DNA from: Pohlia nutans
Taxonomy: Eukaryota; Streptophyta; Bryopsida; Bryales; Mniaceae
Direction: 5' to 3'
DNA: 64,000 nucleotides
Assembly (NCBI GenBank): GCA_022496805.1
Contig: CM040103.1
Location: forward strand, 21,056,820 to 21,120,819
The notes under the pieces are model-generated. The model saw only the letters and a program-made list of their open reading frames with translations, did not search any database and was not told where the DNA came from. The position numbers and the translations under genes were made by a program. Shown piece after piece: positions 12,131-24,196 of this stretch (position 1 is its first letter; every line of letters starts with the position of its first letter).

Positions 12131-14640
12131 GCAAGAAACAAATAAACATATACATAAAACCCTAATAACATTTCTTGGTGCATAAGGTGGCCTCTTCTGT
12201 GGGCATATATGCAGGAGCCAGAAGGTGAATTGAAGCTTGTAAAACGGTTTCAATTGGCTCCAATGTTCTAGCTCCATTCTTCATTCAATTATAACTCATC
12301 CACAACCTGCTGCAGCAGGCGGTTCAGTTACACTGGCAATTTTTTTGCCAGCAACCTGATGTTGGAAGTGGCTGCTCGTACTCTAGAAAAAATGGGCAAA
12401 ATAGTGGATGAAACCATGAAACTCTTCCCAAAAATTTACTAAAATCAGCACTATTTGAATCGGATGAAAATGCCTTATTATAGACAATATTATGGATGAA
12501 CGTATATATATAGACACGGATGATTCTATCCATATTTTCCTTAAAAACTACATTCCAGGGTGAGTGTCATGCTACCAACGGAAAACAAGAAAAATTGGCT
12601 GATTGGAAGTTCAGCAGGTACATGTCCATCATACCCAATTCAGTGAATACATTGCTTTGTAGTCAAGGAATAGTCTCCACAACAGAATACATTTCTAACA
12701 CATCAGGAAACACATGTGAGAACATATTTTTAAAAACTGCCTAGCTATTAAGAAGTTCAGGCAACTCCAAATTTTCACATGATGATAATTATATAGTTTT
12801 GCATGGGTTGCCCCTGACCTCAATAAACTCCCTGACAAAAATCTAGTCGTCATGACATAAGTTACTCCATAATCAAAGTCTCCGGTGGCAAAACAGAAAT
12901 TGTTTGATGCAGTCCAATATCACAGGCAAAGAACTCTACAGCGTTTTAAGCTTTAATTACGTTCAATGTAATTGTTGAGTATTACAAAAGATGCAACTGC
13001 TGTACTACAAAGATCAGGGGCATCAAAACTGTCAGGTTGACCATGATAACCCCATTCAAATAACGGATCAAATCACAGTACAATTCTTCCTTTCGAATAA
13101 AAATGCACATGATCCTAACTACTAGTATATAGTAGCATCGTCATATTAGTTAAAATGAAAAAATTTGAAGCATGGCTGTCATAGTGCTTGATACCGCCCT
13201 GCCTACTGGATACTGAAATATTTGAGCATTTTCAAACACTTTCTGAATATATATATTCACATAATGTTCCTATCAAAACCCTATATTGTCCAAATCTAAT
13301 GGACGTACAAAAGGGTTATCTTGTCCACCTGTCTGCTTCTAAAGGTCGTGTTCAATGACCCAAAAGTTAACCGCCACCGCCCTATTGATGTATATATATA
13401 TAACAAGTTAACAACCCTATTTTCAAGAGATCGGCACTTTTCTAGGAGCCCACCCAGAACCTCAGAATGATGTACACCAGTCCCTGCACTTGTATCGATG
13501 TCAATTTTTTTTGGTGCACTGAAACAAACTAATAATTATACTAATATGACAATTAGCTAGAACTGATCTCAACTAAATGACTGATCTGTAACTGATTCAA
13601 ATTGAATCAGATTCAGCTTATACAGATCAGCTGGTTAAGGATTCATATCTGTATTCATAAATCATAACCACCAGAAACGTCAAATACACTGATTGAATTG
13701 GCAGAAATTCACTGCACTAAATTAGCACAAGTTTTTTTAAGATAGAAGTTTGAACCTGATGAACGTGAACCTGAACCTGGACCTGGACAGGGAAGCTTGA
13801 ACCTGATGAACCTGGAAGATTGAAGTTGTAATCACCAGATCTAAAATAGGTGTTATTTTCAATATTTCTTTTGACACTTTAGTGTCAAAATTTTATTTCT
13901 CTGTCAATATTAAAGTGTCTGAAAACAATGTCAATAAGAGTGTTGGAAATAGTGAATATACCTTTTTTTTGGTAGTGAATATGCGTACCTGTCATTGTTA
14001 ATTTGATGATGTGCATCAAAATAATCTACCTTACTTTCTCGCAAACAAAATTTGATACAATGTAGAAAAATTACACAAGGTTAGTCGTCACAAACAGCGG
14101 TTCAAATAAACAAGATTGTGTTTCCGCTCAGTTGTCTGATAAAGCAAAACAATCTTACATAATCACTGCCTTCATTCTACTTCATAATTATTATTTTTTT
14201 ATTAAATATTATCAATTTTTTTATAAATATAACATAAAACAAACATAAGTTTTTTTTTCATATAGTCAAAATCATGAACATGAAACTAATCCAACTTAGC
14301 TTAATGATTGAACGCATGTGATTGCATGCATGTATTGTAATCTTCGTAAAAGTCATGTGTACAATACAATATTTTATAACTATTAATCTATTACAAATAT
14401 TATATTATACACACGACATTTACAAAGATTACAACGCATGCATGCATTCAAATGATTCAAGTCATGGATTTTGTTTAATTGCAATATAATGTATAATAAC
14501 AAAATACAAACTATAAAGTAGAATGAGTAGCAGTGATTGTGTAAACAATGCTGACCATTTTGCTTCATCAGACAACTCAACAGAAACACACGCTCATGTT
14601 CTTTGAACCGCTTTTCATGAAGTCAAACCTTGCTGTAGTT
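12131..14640. other. Intergenic stretch, nothing recognised
   Basis: AT-rich DNA with simple local repetition, for example repeated GAACCTGA/GGACCTGG phrases at 13750-13815. The short ORFs (60-80 codons) carry no motif. No RNA gene or complete transposable element was seen. Confidence 0.45.
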
Positions 14641-15240
14641 TTCCTTCATTGGCAACAAACTGTGCATGCAAGAACAGATTGAACGAGAATCACTCACAGC
14701 TCCAGTAGATCGATCGACAGATCTCCTCCTGCAAGCACCGAACTTATCAATCGTTCCTGCAAGCACCGAACATATCGATCGATCCTGCAAGCACCGAACA
14801 TTTTCTGACCAGTTTGTAAGTTTCCGTTGCGACGACCGATTACTGAACAGCTTCAAGTTACGCAACAAGCGGAATGATCAATAAGTTGCCTACCTTCAGA
14901 TTCTTGAATGTTCGGGAAGAACTGTGCACCGATCATTCAAGGCCGCGCTCCGGCGAACTGCTGCTCTGACTGAGTACTGATTGCCGGCCACGGATTCAAA
15001 GGTAAATACGTAGTCCGGGCTCTGTCAATAAAGCGATTCGGTACCGATGATCAATCGCAAGACGACGAAGACAAATCGTTACCAGGGTTTGGAGAAGAGT
15101 AGCGATACAAGCGGCGAGCTGAGATGAGTGAATGAGGCGCTTCAGCTGCAAGCGTGTATTTGTAGTAGTACTGACAAATAATTCGGATCTTTGCAGGAGC
15201 GGTGGAGAGGTGCCGGCAGGCAAGGCCACTTTCCTTGCGG
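14641..15240. other. More GC-rich island, possible promoter or decayed gene
   Basis: This interval has less AT than its surroundings, many CpG and CGATCGAT words, a 28-bp triplicate, and overlapping 70-80-codon ORFs on both strands (14666-14884 plus, 14996-15229 minus). None contains a recognisable domain. It could be a first exon or promoter of a gene that is not otherwise visible. Confidence 0.3.
14727..14810. repeat. 28-bp tandem repeat, three copies
   Basis: Three 28-bp units, each starting TCCTGCAAGCACCGAAC and then diverging over the last 11 bp. There are no spacers, so it is not a CRISPR array. Confidence 0.85.
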
Positions 15241-15659
15241 AAGTTGGATTACTTCGATATATTTGAAACTGTGGATCATTTTACTTACTTTGCGCGTAAA
15301 TCCAACAGAACTTTTGGGTATGTCATCACTGTTTGCTCGGGGTCAAACGGCCGGCTGATCACAACTTGACCGATCCAGGCGCCAATGAAACAAACAGTTT
15401 AGCACTTTCATCTAGATTGAAGTCGTCATAATTGAATGAAAATTTGCTCAAATGGATGAATAAAGGAAGGAGATTTGGGTCCAAATCTAGATATTTCTAA
15501 AACAAATCTCACTTTCTGGATATGTTTCGAACAAGGCTGGACCGATCATTAAAGACCTCGGGCACTGAGGAGCCAAACACTACGTTTAGTAACCGAAACT
15601 TTTGCTTGACTGATTACTTCTTTTTGTTTTAGATTTTTATAGTTTCATTTCAAAGAAGC

Positions 15660-16078
15660 AGTTTTGGTGTTGGCATTACACGAAAATTGTGGTTAGGTTT
15701 GGACTAGTCACTACATCAAAATTGTGATTAGTTTTGGACTAGCCACTACATCAAAATTGTGATTTTGTGTCCATGACACTATTTGACTTTTTGGCAATCA
15801 TGTAAAATGATAAAAAAATTAAATGAACCTTCTAGATGTAGTGTTCCAATGATGAATGACAACTTTAAACTAAAACATGGCATGCCAACTCAAGTCACTC
15901 TCATTACCTAGAAGGAACATAGAAAGTGCTATCAGTGGAAGTGGTATAATGACAAGTGGAACATTCCTACGTATTTTGATGACACTATTTCTCCTCACCT
16001 TTGAACGAACTGAGGTAAAAGACATTAATGGGCAGAAATCTGCTTGGGGTATCACTTTTTGGACACACTAATTAGGTT
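15660..16078 (+). repeat. Dispersed repeat R2, copy 1
   Basis: Similar to 58740-59124 in the same orientation. Shared blocks include CTATTTGACTTTTTGG, CCTTCTAGATGTAGTGTTCC, AACATGGCATG, CTCTCATTACCT and a right end with TTGGACACACTAATTAG. The other copy is cut at this right end by a mariner-like insertion. Confidence 0.65.
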
Positions 16079-16358
16079 ATTTCTGCTTAAAACCTCCAAA
16101 GTTTGCCTAATTTGTTCATTTTGATCAAGTAAAAAGACCCTCAAATTTTAAAAAAAAAATCCTGCACCTCAATGGAAACAAAATGTATATATTCAAAGAG
16201 TTTATATTAAAAAAAATATTATTTTGGATCCATTCATAGATGTGTGAAAAAATGCGGAATTTTGGGATTTGCAAGCCGCATGTGCACAATTCATTAATTT
16301 TTTTAATGATAAAATAAATTATTTTGTACTCTACACAATTAGATGTAGGTCATATTCA

Positions 16359-16418
<60 letters not shown>

Positions 16419-16950
16419 ATATTCCATTTGCTTGATTTCAAGGATTCTAGGTGACTGGGACATAACTTACTTTTTCAACTATAAAATCAAATAAAATTAC
16501 TTAAAAATCTTTGATTGTAATCAAATTTTTTTCCTTGATACGTTATAAGTGTAGAAAACTAAAATCACATTTAATGCAGTCATACTTTATTAGAATTGAA
16601 AAATATGTTTGTTTGACACACCAACACATAGTGCAATTGTCCCGAATGCAGCTTTTTTGGGTACCCCAACCGGACCATCACCCTAATCCTTGTTGAATAC
16701 TAAATCACAATTTTAATGAAGTGGAGAGATTAAAGATATATTCTCACATGGTGTTAAAAGTGGTATAAATGTAAATTTTAGGAATAAATTCATGTAAGTA
16801 CACTTTAAACTATTTGCTAAGAGTCTAAGACCACTCCTAAGACCAAGTGCAATGATAGTTACTTTAACCCTTTAGTGCCTAGCTTACCACATTCTGGTCA
16901 CTGGAGTGTCAAAAATGAAAATAACAGAAAATCCATGAAGAACTGAATTT
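16079..16950. other. AT-rich intergenic stretch
   Basis: Contains the AT microsatellite at 16364-16415 and, near 16826-16865, a fragment resembling the right end of MITE family C (AAGACCACTCCTAAGACCAAG). No gene recognised. Confidence 0.4.
16364..16415. repeat. (AT)n microsatellite
   Basis: Uninterrupted AT dinucleotides over about 52 bp. Confidence 0.95.
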
Positions 16951-17017
16951 GAAATGTGAAGTTCAGAGTTGGAGATTTATAATACGCGTCTTTTAAAAAA
17001 AAGAAAATTTCATTTTG
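16951..17017 (+). repeat. Direct-duplicated block, left copy
   Basis: Matches 45556-45620 in the same orientation (GAAATGTGAAGTTCAGAG start, AATACGCGTC centre), with one small deletion in an A run of the right copy. In the left copy it precedes X; in the right copy it follows X'. Confidence 0.8.
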
Positions 17018-17374
17018 GAGTTGTGCAACTATAAAAATACTTACAAAGAAAACGTGAAAATACTCAAAAATGAAACACCTCTTCGTTGCAATCTTTCATA
17101 TCAAGAACAAACTTACACATAATTATTGTGAATTTTATAAGTGAGAGTGACTCATTCATACGTAGTTCAAAGACACACTATAACCTTGCAATTCCACCAT
17201 TGAATGGTTCTCTAATTTTGAAAAATTGTCTACACTCTAGTTGCGAAAACAATTTTACTCTAATTGATTCTATTATATTTCTAATTGAATCTAATATTCT
17301 ATTTGTGATAGTATGGAAAAAACTGCTGAAATCCAGTGCACGAAGCTATAGTACCCTAAGCACTAAATGGTTAA

Positions 17375-17676
17375 GAGCATCTCCATCCATGCTCACTAAA
17401 GGTGACTCGCTAAAATTATTCATCTATATTTGAAGAGCCCTTGAAATTACATTCCCCCACCCTTAAACGCCCCTCAAGCACCAAAAGTGCACGTCAAATA
17501 GTCAATGGACCAATCACAAGTAAGATGTCAGATATAGTCAACTAGACTTAGATTTGGAGGGCCATTTCTTAACACGCCAAGGTTGAGGGTCAAGAAGCAT
17601 TTTTGAAGAGCCCTTAGCATTTTTCATCCATTCATTGCGTGTGTCAGACTCTTGGCGAGCATGGGTGCGGATGCTC
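17375..17676. mobile_element. PIF/Harbinger-like MITE, family B copy 2
   Basis: A 302-bp element with termini GAGCATCTCCATCCATGCTC and GGCGAGCATGGGTGCGGATG before GCTC, flanked by TAA at 17372-17374 and 17677-17679. It has the opposite orientation to copy 1. Confidence 0.8.
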
Positions 17677-17938
17677 TAAGCACACTTTGAAAACTTGAGC
17701 ATAAGTTTATTTCATTTTCTTGCAGTTTACAAACTAAGTTACATTTAATTGCAGTTTACAGACTAAGTTACATTTAACTTCATCCATTGCAGTGCATTAT
17801 TATTCATGGAAGTTGAGAGGAAAATCCCTTCCAAATCATTCTCAGCCTACTAGAATTAAACCACGTTCTTAGCCGATTGTGAGTTGCCTTTACGGAATTG
17901 ACGATTCTATTCAACGGACTCGATCGTCGGGGATTCGA

Positions 17939-18213
17939 CCACGTGGCCACATCTTAGACCGCAAAACGGAGGGCCTAATAGCACAATGCCACGTAGGGGT
18001 TGATCGCATTTAATAATATGCTGAGCCCTGGACTGTTAATCAGAGTCTGTAGAATGCGGTGACGAGTTGTTACGTTAGATTCGTGTTTGTGTACAGCCAC
18101 TCTTTAATCTGGGTTGTCTTTAGTTATATACCTTATATGATTTTAACATATACATAATAAATGAAAATTCAAAATTGTCTTATGCATTGTTCAGTTGCAA
18201 GAGATTATATAAA
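17939..18213 (+). promoter_or_regulatory. Promoter-like sequence in X (G-box and TATA)
   Basis: CCACGTGG at 17939-17946 is a palindromic G-box/ABRE core. A second GCCACGTAG follows near 17990, and TATATAAA lies at 18206-18213. The same elements occur in mirror image in X'. No coding region could be assigned downstream, so this is a motif-based suggestion only. Confidence 0.3.
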
Positions 18214-18628
18214 CACAGGCAAAACGTTGCAAAAATAGTCATTAAGGGAACCTAGAGAATCTTCTTCAACAGCAACTTACGGGATACTGATTATTGGTCT
18301 GAGTCACTAATAGAGTGTATTTCACTAATGATAAACTTTTCTATTCATGTTCTAGAGGCATAGAATCATAGACCTCATCCTCTCTGAAAAACCAAACTGG
18401 CTTAAAAAAAACTAAACTTGCTAAAAAAATAGATGTCATCATAGTGTAGATCTCGTCGCGCCCATAAAAATACTATATAGGTCGGACAGAATGACTATTT
18501 TAAACCAATTTACTTTTTTCACGGAGGGTGAGAGATATCGAACTAGCTACGATGACTTATTGTTTTTATTTATTTATTTAAGAGGAACATACGGGTATTT
18601 TTTAAACTCGTAGGACTAAGGGTCTCAA

Positions 18629-18712
18629 ATATGGCTTGGCCCGTTGTCCGGTGGGCACTGGCTCATTATCAAAACGTACAGACACTTTATTCACGCCGGC
18701 CTCAATTGAGGT
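18629..18712 (+). repeat. Dispersed repeat R3, copy 1
   Basis: Contains GGTGGGCACTGGCTCATTAT and ACAGACACTTTATTCACGCC (18678-18697), the latter identical in the R3 copies at 57772-57791 and, inverted, 59189-59208. The left half seen in the other two copies is missing here. Confidence 0.6.
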
Positions 18713-19057
18713 CCGGAGTTTTTATCTATCTATTTATCTATCTCAAATATGGTTGTCACTGTGCCCGATGGGTCACTTGTCGATCCGTCTCTCCCATCCT
18801 AAAACTAAATGTCCAATGTCAAATTATTCAAGAGTAAATTTTAAAGATATTTAAGCATATTCATAGATTTTTCGCTTGTTTTCATACCCAAAACCCTAAT
18901 GTGTCCACACATTTGAATGTCGAACAATGTCGGACTTCATGTTAGAGATACTCTTATTAGAGCATGCCCACCAATGAGGGTTGTGAGGTTGGTATTCCAA
19001 TTTCCAAACCGGATACACCATCCTACACCTAATTTTTTGTCAATCAAGAGGAACTTA

Positions 19058-19474
19058 AGGCCCATTCGCACTTGGCCTTTGCAAAGACCGTGGATAAAAA
19101 TTTAACACCCCCACAATTTTGGGAAAAATACCTTCTTTGTAGGAAAGGTGTCATCAATGAGGTTTGGAAAGGTGTTAGCAATAGTAGGGGTATTACATAA
19201 TGGCCCCTCAAGTGCCACATTAGCTAAGACCATTCTTTAGTGTTCAAAACTAGGGAATATTTCCTATTTTGGTGCTCCCTTAACAATTGCCTACTATTGC
19301 TCAAATATTTTTTGTCCTCCTAAATGTTAGCTAATACCCATTCTTAAAAGTGTGCCATGTGTACATCCATGTAGGATTGGTAATTACTAAAGAATGTAGG
19401 TGGGAACACACACTTTTTTAAGGATGTAAGACCCCCTTGTAAGACCACCTCTAAGGCCAAGTGCGAACATACCT
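19058..19474. mobile_element. PIF/Harbinger-like MITE, family C
   Basis: A 417-bp element with inverted termini AGGCCCATTCGCACTTGGCC and GGCCAAGTGCGAACATACCT, flanked by TTA at 19055-19057 and 19475-19477. The copy at 45631-46015 lacks the left terminus. Confidence 0.75.
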
Positions 19475-20690
19475 TTAGAATCTTAGATGATATGCACTAT
19501 AAGCAATAAATTATACCAGCCTAGCTTTGAACACTCTGTATTGCAAAAAGTCTTCCCAGTAGAGTTAGCCGAAAACAGAAGAGGTATTTTGACCCCCTAA
19601 AATCGTGGATCCGGAAATCGATGAGGTGTCCGAGTGTAAGTGAAATCAAAAACGAGTTTTGAAGATTCCTGTTCTCCATGCAATTCGGAACTGTCAGAGG
19701 CACAATAAAGCTTCGTAATCAAGGCCTGATGTGGTAGCAAGGAGGCGTGGGAAAAAAATAGATCCTGTGTCTGACATGGTAGGATAAGGCAGCTATACAA
19801 AATTGTTATTTTAAAGTAAACCGAGAGGAAGGAGGCAACTTGCAAGTAGCTCTCCTCAGCCAACGCAGCTTCTGACATAAAACTCCCCTTAGAATGAGTT
19901 TTGCAGACTTTTTGACGGCAAGACTAGTTCACACTGCTTTCTATTTTGAATTCTTTGGAAACCATGCCAGTTTGCTTGGCTGCCTTAGATACGGGTCAGA
20001 CTCACCTCACCTAACATGTAATTTCTCTTCTTTTCGGTTAACTCTAGTACCTCAATTTTTAGCAAGAAATTTGAAGATACCAGTCACTGCTGGGAATGCT
20101 CTCATCCTTGGGAACAAACGACCTTTCTGTTCACTGCTGCCAGTTGTCGGGATGTGTGACGTCCTTCACGTGAAGGCAAGGGCACCGCTATTGGAAGTTG
20201 TTGTTGTGACGCTCACTGTTACGGTGTTGACATCCTATTGACTCGTGCACGTCAATCATTCCATTTTCAACGTATCAATGACACGAGAATGGTAACCCTA
20301 GAACCCTTACTATTAGCCAGCTCAGATAATTATATGCTCCCCAAGTATATAATTAAGTATTAATTATGTAATGAAGTATATAATTATATACTTCTGTCGT
20401 AGTTGGTTAAGTGCTTGTTTATGTTGTAGCCAGCTGTGAATAAAATGAAAAGCACCGAAATTCTACACGTAGTACCCGGGCCCCTGAACTGCGCCGCAAC
20501 TTGCAAAGATCAAGCTGAGAATGTGGAGAATCTTGCAGGTTTTTCATTACTATAGTATACTGAGGAATTTGCATCTTCAAGAGCACGAGACAATCATTCG
20601 ATTTTTGAGTTCAAATGCATTGCATGACTACCGAACTGATTGAGTAATGCTCTCTGGGCCACTTGCATGTGCAAGTTAGCAACCGCCTTT
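19090..20690 (+). repeat. Direct duplication, left copy
   Basis: Nearly identical in order and sequence to 45631-46744, except that the left copy has an additional TIR element at 19562-20045 and its downstream continuation is displaced to 44041 by the LINE. The right copy also shows small indels, such as an extra copy of an AAGTATATAATT unit near 46385. Confidence 0.85.
19562..20045. mobile_element. 484-bp TIR element absent from the paralogous copy
   Basis: Termini GAGTTAGCCGAAAACAGAAG and TTTTCGGTTAACTCT are inverted. The flanks are AGTA at 19558-19561 and 20046-20049, and the paralogous site 46094-46097 has a single AGTA with no insert, so this is a clean filled/empty pair. The ORFs in and across it (19597-19878 minus, 19894-20241 plus) show no domain. 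The superfamily is undetermined; the 4-bp duplication argues against PIF and hAT. Confidence 0.7.
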
Positions 20691-21005
20691 GTTTTTGTTT
20701 TTTTTTGAAACAAATTGAAAGAATCAATTGCAAATAAAAAAGGGAACAAGATGGCCCCCAGCCGGAGGACGGCCAGGGCAAGACCCGACGCAGGACCAAC
20801 AAGACCGAGACACGAGGACTCAAGCCTAGCTATCAGTGAGGTTGTATTGGTAAAGGACCCTAAACAGAGGACTGTAAGAGTCAAAAGGCCCTGCGAGTGC
20901 CCATTTGATCTTGTCCTCAAGGGGATGGTAAGTAGCTAATACACTATTTCTACACCATTGCTGAACAAAGATGTCCCTCAGCCGGGAAGCCATGGCGGGT
21001 TGCTT

Positions 21006-22229
21006 CTATGAACGTTTCAGGACCTTCTGCCACGCCACCCTATCGTAGTCAAGAAGGCCAAGCCAGATTTTTTGGTACATTTTGGCATCGGGCCAAATAA
21101 TGCCATTAAAAACAACATCGTTCTTGCTGATCCAAATAGTCCACAAGACAATCCCGCGTATGGAAGCCCAGATGAAACCGAGGCTTCGGAACTTGCGTGG
21201 GATGCGAGCGCTGAAGATGGTCTGTTTCCAATTGAACTGCCGCCAAGGACCGGTAGCTTGCGGGTCTGCGGTTGCTAGGAGGTTGAGGACGTGGGTAGCC
21301 CAGTGCCAGGCTTTCTGCGCCACGTCACACTCCCAAAAACGATGCAAGACTGTTTCTCTCGCGCCAGTTGAGCAAGATGGGCAATTGCGATCGATGGCCG
21401 GATTGTGTTGTCCCCTCCAGTCGTTAACTAACAGTCCCTTCTTCCAGGCGCTCCACAATAACCCAGCCTCTTTAATCGTGCGACCTTTGGACCACATGGT
21501 GGTCCACCGAAACAGGTGATGTTCAGGCAAGATTCCAGCCCACTTTCGCGCTAGATTAGGGATGAGGTGGTGACGCTTAAGCAGTGCGCGACCGGATTTC
21601 GTCGTGTAGGACATGAAACTGACGTCATCTTGAAACTTAATAAGCGCCGGATCGAAGTCTAGAAGATCAATCCGACTGTAGTTAAGCTCGGCCTTCAACT
21701 TACCCTGGCCTTTCTCGATGATAACGACTCTGACTTTCCTGATCTGGCCAATGATCAGCGACGCCGGTCCGCTGCCACCCGGAGCCTCAATCGCAACCTC
21801 TGCACGTCTGCTGACGTCCGTCCGGGAGAGATAGTGAGTGCGGGGCATAACCGTGTAGATTGGGCAAGAGAGGGGTATCCAGGTCTCAACCTGACCCTGG
21901 TTGCGTAGTGGGATCCGGATCCCCTCCTGGAAACCAATGACGCAATGGGCAGGGTATCTTCCTCGTCATGAAACAAACCTGCATGTTCGTACTCCTTCAA
22001 GTATTCTGCATGTCCACTCTGATACCCGCCCCACTGGTTCCGGAAGACGGATAGTGCAGCTTTCCAGGCCTAAACTCCGAGGGCAAAAGCTCAAACCGAT
22101 CTGCGGTTTCTGGGCCAGTAAGGAAGTGAACCTGGTCATGGTTCCACGCGTCGCGTACGCGTTGAAGTCCACGAGCATGCAGCTCGCTTGCCCTAGCACG
22201 CGAGAATCCTGCGCCGATGATTACTACAT
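21006..22229 (-). pseudogene. LINE ORF2, C-terminal part with zf-RVT domain
   Basis: From the insertion junction the frame reads GAGFSRARASELHARGL, the usual LINE connector after the thumb region. After a frameshift near 21850 comes a 280-codon frame (21006-21848). Its C-terminal half has the zf-RVT pattern CPSCSTGARETVLHRFWEC followed by a Trp-rich segment (FIWASIRGIVLWTIWISKN), ending at a stop at 21006. It is the 3' continuation of the frame that ends at 38516 on the other side of the palindromic element. Confidence 0.85.
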
Positions 22230-23291
22230 AAGGCCATATTCGCTAAAATGGGACTATTCCGGAGAGTTGGGACCTTTTCAACCCCTCGGAGTTGCCATAT
22301 CCAGTGCTTTGAATTGTGATAACTTGGAGAATTTTCCACTATGATGTCGCTAATTATAGTTGCACGTGAACTTCCGTGAGGAAGCTTGGATCCCTTAATT
22401 GTTCCCCGAGATAACAACTACGCATTTCAATTACTTTCGGATTTTTTGTCTGCACAAAATCCAACAATCCTCCTAAATATGTTCGAACAGCTGAATGATG
22501 TCTTTGGTCGCTCTCTTTCATCGTGCACCTTCGTTGAATGATTTATACTCTATTCGTACTATGTTTAGTAACACTCAAACCAGACCCACGACAATCTTTG
22601 ATTGCAATATGTAACGACAATCATGGTCATCTACGTTGTGGTTTAGGGTATACGTGATTATGACTTTGCTTCATGTATAATAATAACCTACAGAGTGGTT
22701 TAGGGTACACTATACATAGATAATGTCTACTTTCGGTTGCATATACGCTCCAAATTAAATCCACCATTTTTGCGAAAGTTTAGTACTGATTCTTGTATTC
22801 CATTCCCATTTTCACTTCATATACAATCATTGCATATACTACCTTCCATTCTCATTCGTCTCTGCCTTATATTGGCTGGTCACAAATCATTCAAACCTAT
22901 TCAGTTTTTAAACCTAGCATATAAAGGTGATTTGAGGACAACACCTCATAAAATTTAGAGGCTTCTAGATGATATTATGAACACTTTGAAATTCCATTGT
23001 AGCCTTTCTACTACAGGTCATCCCGCCAGAAAATGTATTCCGTGCATCCCCTCTTGATTACATTTTTCATCCGGTTCAGGAGATCCTACTATGTGAATCA
23101 TCCCAACACCACAACACCGTACAAAATAGAATAAAACATACATCCTCTTCATGTGTACATGGTTTACCATACCCAACTACCATGGCATGAAGTAATTCAT
23201 AAGAGTTCAAAAGAACTCTAGTATTATGTTGTACTTTTTTGTTCTACAACACTAGTTGCACAATAGTTACGAATTGTTTTTTCTTATACTT

Positions 23292-23539
23292 GGGGTTTGG
23301 GTGGTACTAAACATGTACGAGTACATGTGAGTGCACAACAGGGGTATTAATTTGAACATTGCAAAGTTTGTATACATACAATAAACACATTTAGAACTGA
23401 AAATATTCACGTATTTATACACAAATGACATTTCAACAAGAAAACATCTGTATACAAAGGTATTTAGACATGTAACCTCTCGTATAGAAGGGGATTTTTA
23501 GAAGGGGATTCTCAAACATAATGTACAGTGCACTCCTTG
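23292..23539. mobile_element. T-family TIR element, copy T2 (left arm)
   Basis: About 248 bp. The right terminus AGTGCACTCC and the internal GTGCACAACAGGGGTATTAA match T1 and T3; the left terminus (GGGGTTTGGGTGGTACTAAAC) is altered. It preserves the unfilled form of the site into which copia inserted in T3. Confidence 0.55.
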
Positions 23540-23776
23540 AGACAATATGCCATTGTCATCACTAAGAACAATGCCCTATCAAACACCCTTGCACAATTTC
23601 GCGTAAAACCATCATATTAAATGGCCAAAGTGAAAAGGAAAATAATGTCATCAAGAGTCGGAATTAAGCAAGAGTATATATTTTAGAACTTCATGTCTTA
23701 TACACACTGGTCCCAACGTTGGAATGCACTAAGATTGCATTGCCTATACATCCCATATCAGATTGTATTTAAGATG

Positions 23777-23895
23777 TTACTCACTGTCGGAAGAGCTCGC
23801 TTCTTCCGGGACATTTGGAGTTGCTTGAATGCTATATGCTATTCTAGCCAACGCTTCTAGTATATGCCGTTTTGGAATAGTAATGGCAACACCAC
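23777..23895 (-). other. Short C-terminal-like frame, left arm
   Basis: A 39-codon frame containing RGVAITIPKRHILEALARIA and ending SSSDSE before TAA. It has no start codon of its own and lies just downstream of P3, so it is probably the C-terminus of the same gene after a frameshift or intron. Identical frame at 36845-36964 in the other arm. Confidence 0.4.
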
Positions 23896-23914
23896 GATTT
23901 CATCCTCTTGGCTT

Positions 23915-24196
23915 CTACGATGTTAACACAAAAGTTGTGCTGGTCATTTTCTCTTCATACTCTACGTCTTCCTCCCATTTAAAGTTTGGCAATGTGTCCC
24001 AATTCTCATATGGTGTGCATTCTTTCCTTCGTCGTACACAAGGCTTATACCATTGTACTTTAATCTTCTTTTGGTTGATATCGCCATATGTTAGTATTAG
24101 ATCTGAACGTGCTTCACCAAGCCAAATGGGTGCATTGCTATCGATTGCAGGTTTCATACTATCTTTTTGACTTCGAATTAGAGTGATGCATTTCAT
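23915..24196 (-). CDS. P3, 93-codon frame overlapping P2, left arm
   Basis: Mirror copy of 36545-36826; see that entry. The frame overlaps the end of P2 by 38 bases in another phase. Confidence 0.4.
   Translation of the reverse strand: MKCITLIRSQKDSMKPAIDSNAPIWLGEARSDLILTYGDINQKKIKVQWYKPCVRRRKECTPYENWDTLPNFKWEEDVEYEEKMTSTTFVLTS

Larger units (their letters stand above)
17031..18490 (+). repeat. Segment X, left arm of a 1.46-kb inverted duplication
   Basis: Matches 44094-45553 in inverse orientation with a constant coordinate sum of 62584, so there is no net indel over 1.46 kb. It contains a family B MITE (17375-17676), a 29-bp tandem pair (17722-17779), a perfect CCACGTGG G-box (17939-17946) and a TATATAAA (18206-18213). 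The 115-codon ORF at 17086-17433 is identical in both arms but has no recognisable protein features, and its end lies in the MITE. X looks like a promoter-containing genomic segment rather than a gene. Confidence 0.85.

Noticed and set aside
16364..16415. AT run as a replication origin or scaffold site
   Set aside because: A plain dinucleotide microsatellite gives no support for such a role.
17086..17433. 115-codon ORF conserved perfectly at 45151-45498
   Set aside because: Identity follows from the X/X' duplication, and the end of the ORF lies in a MITE.
19894..20241. 115-codon ORF partly repeated at 46077-46289
   Set aside because: It crosses the border of the 484-bp insertion, so the long form cannot be ancestral; the shared part is explained by the direct duplication.
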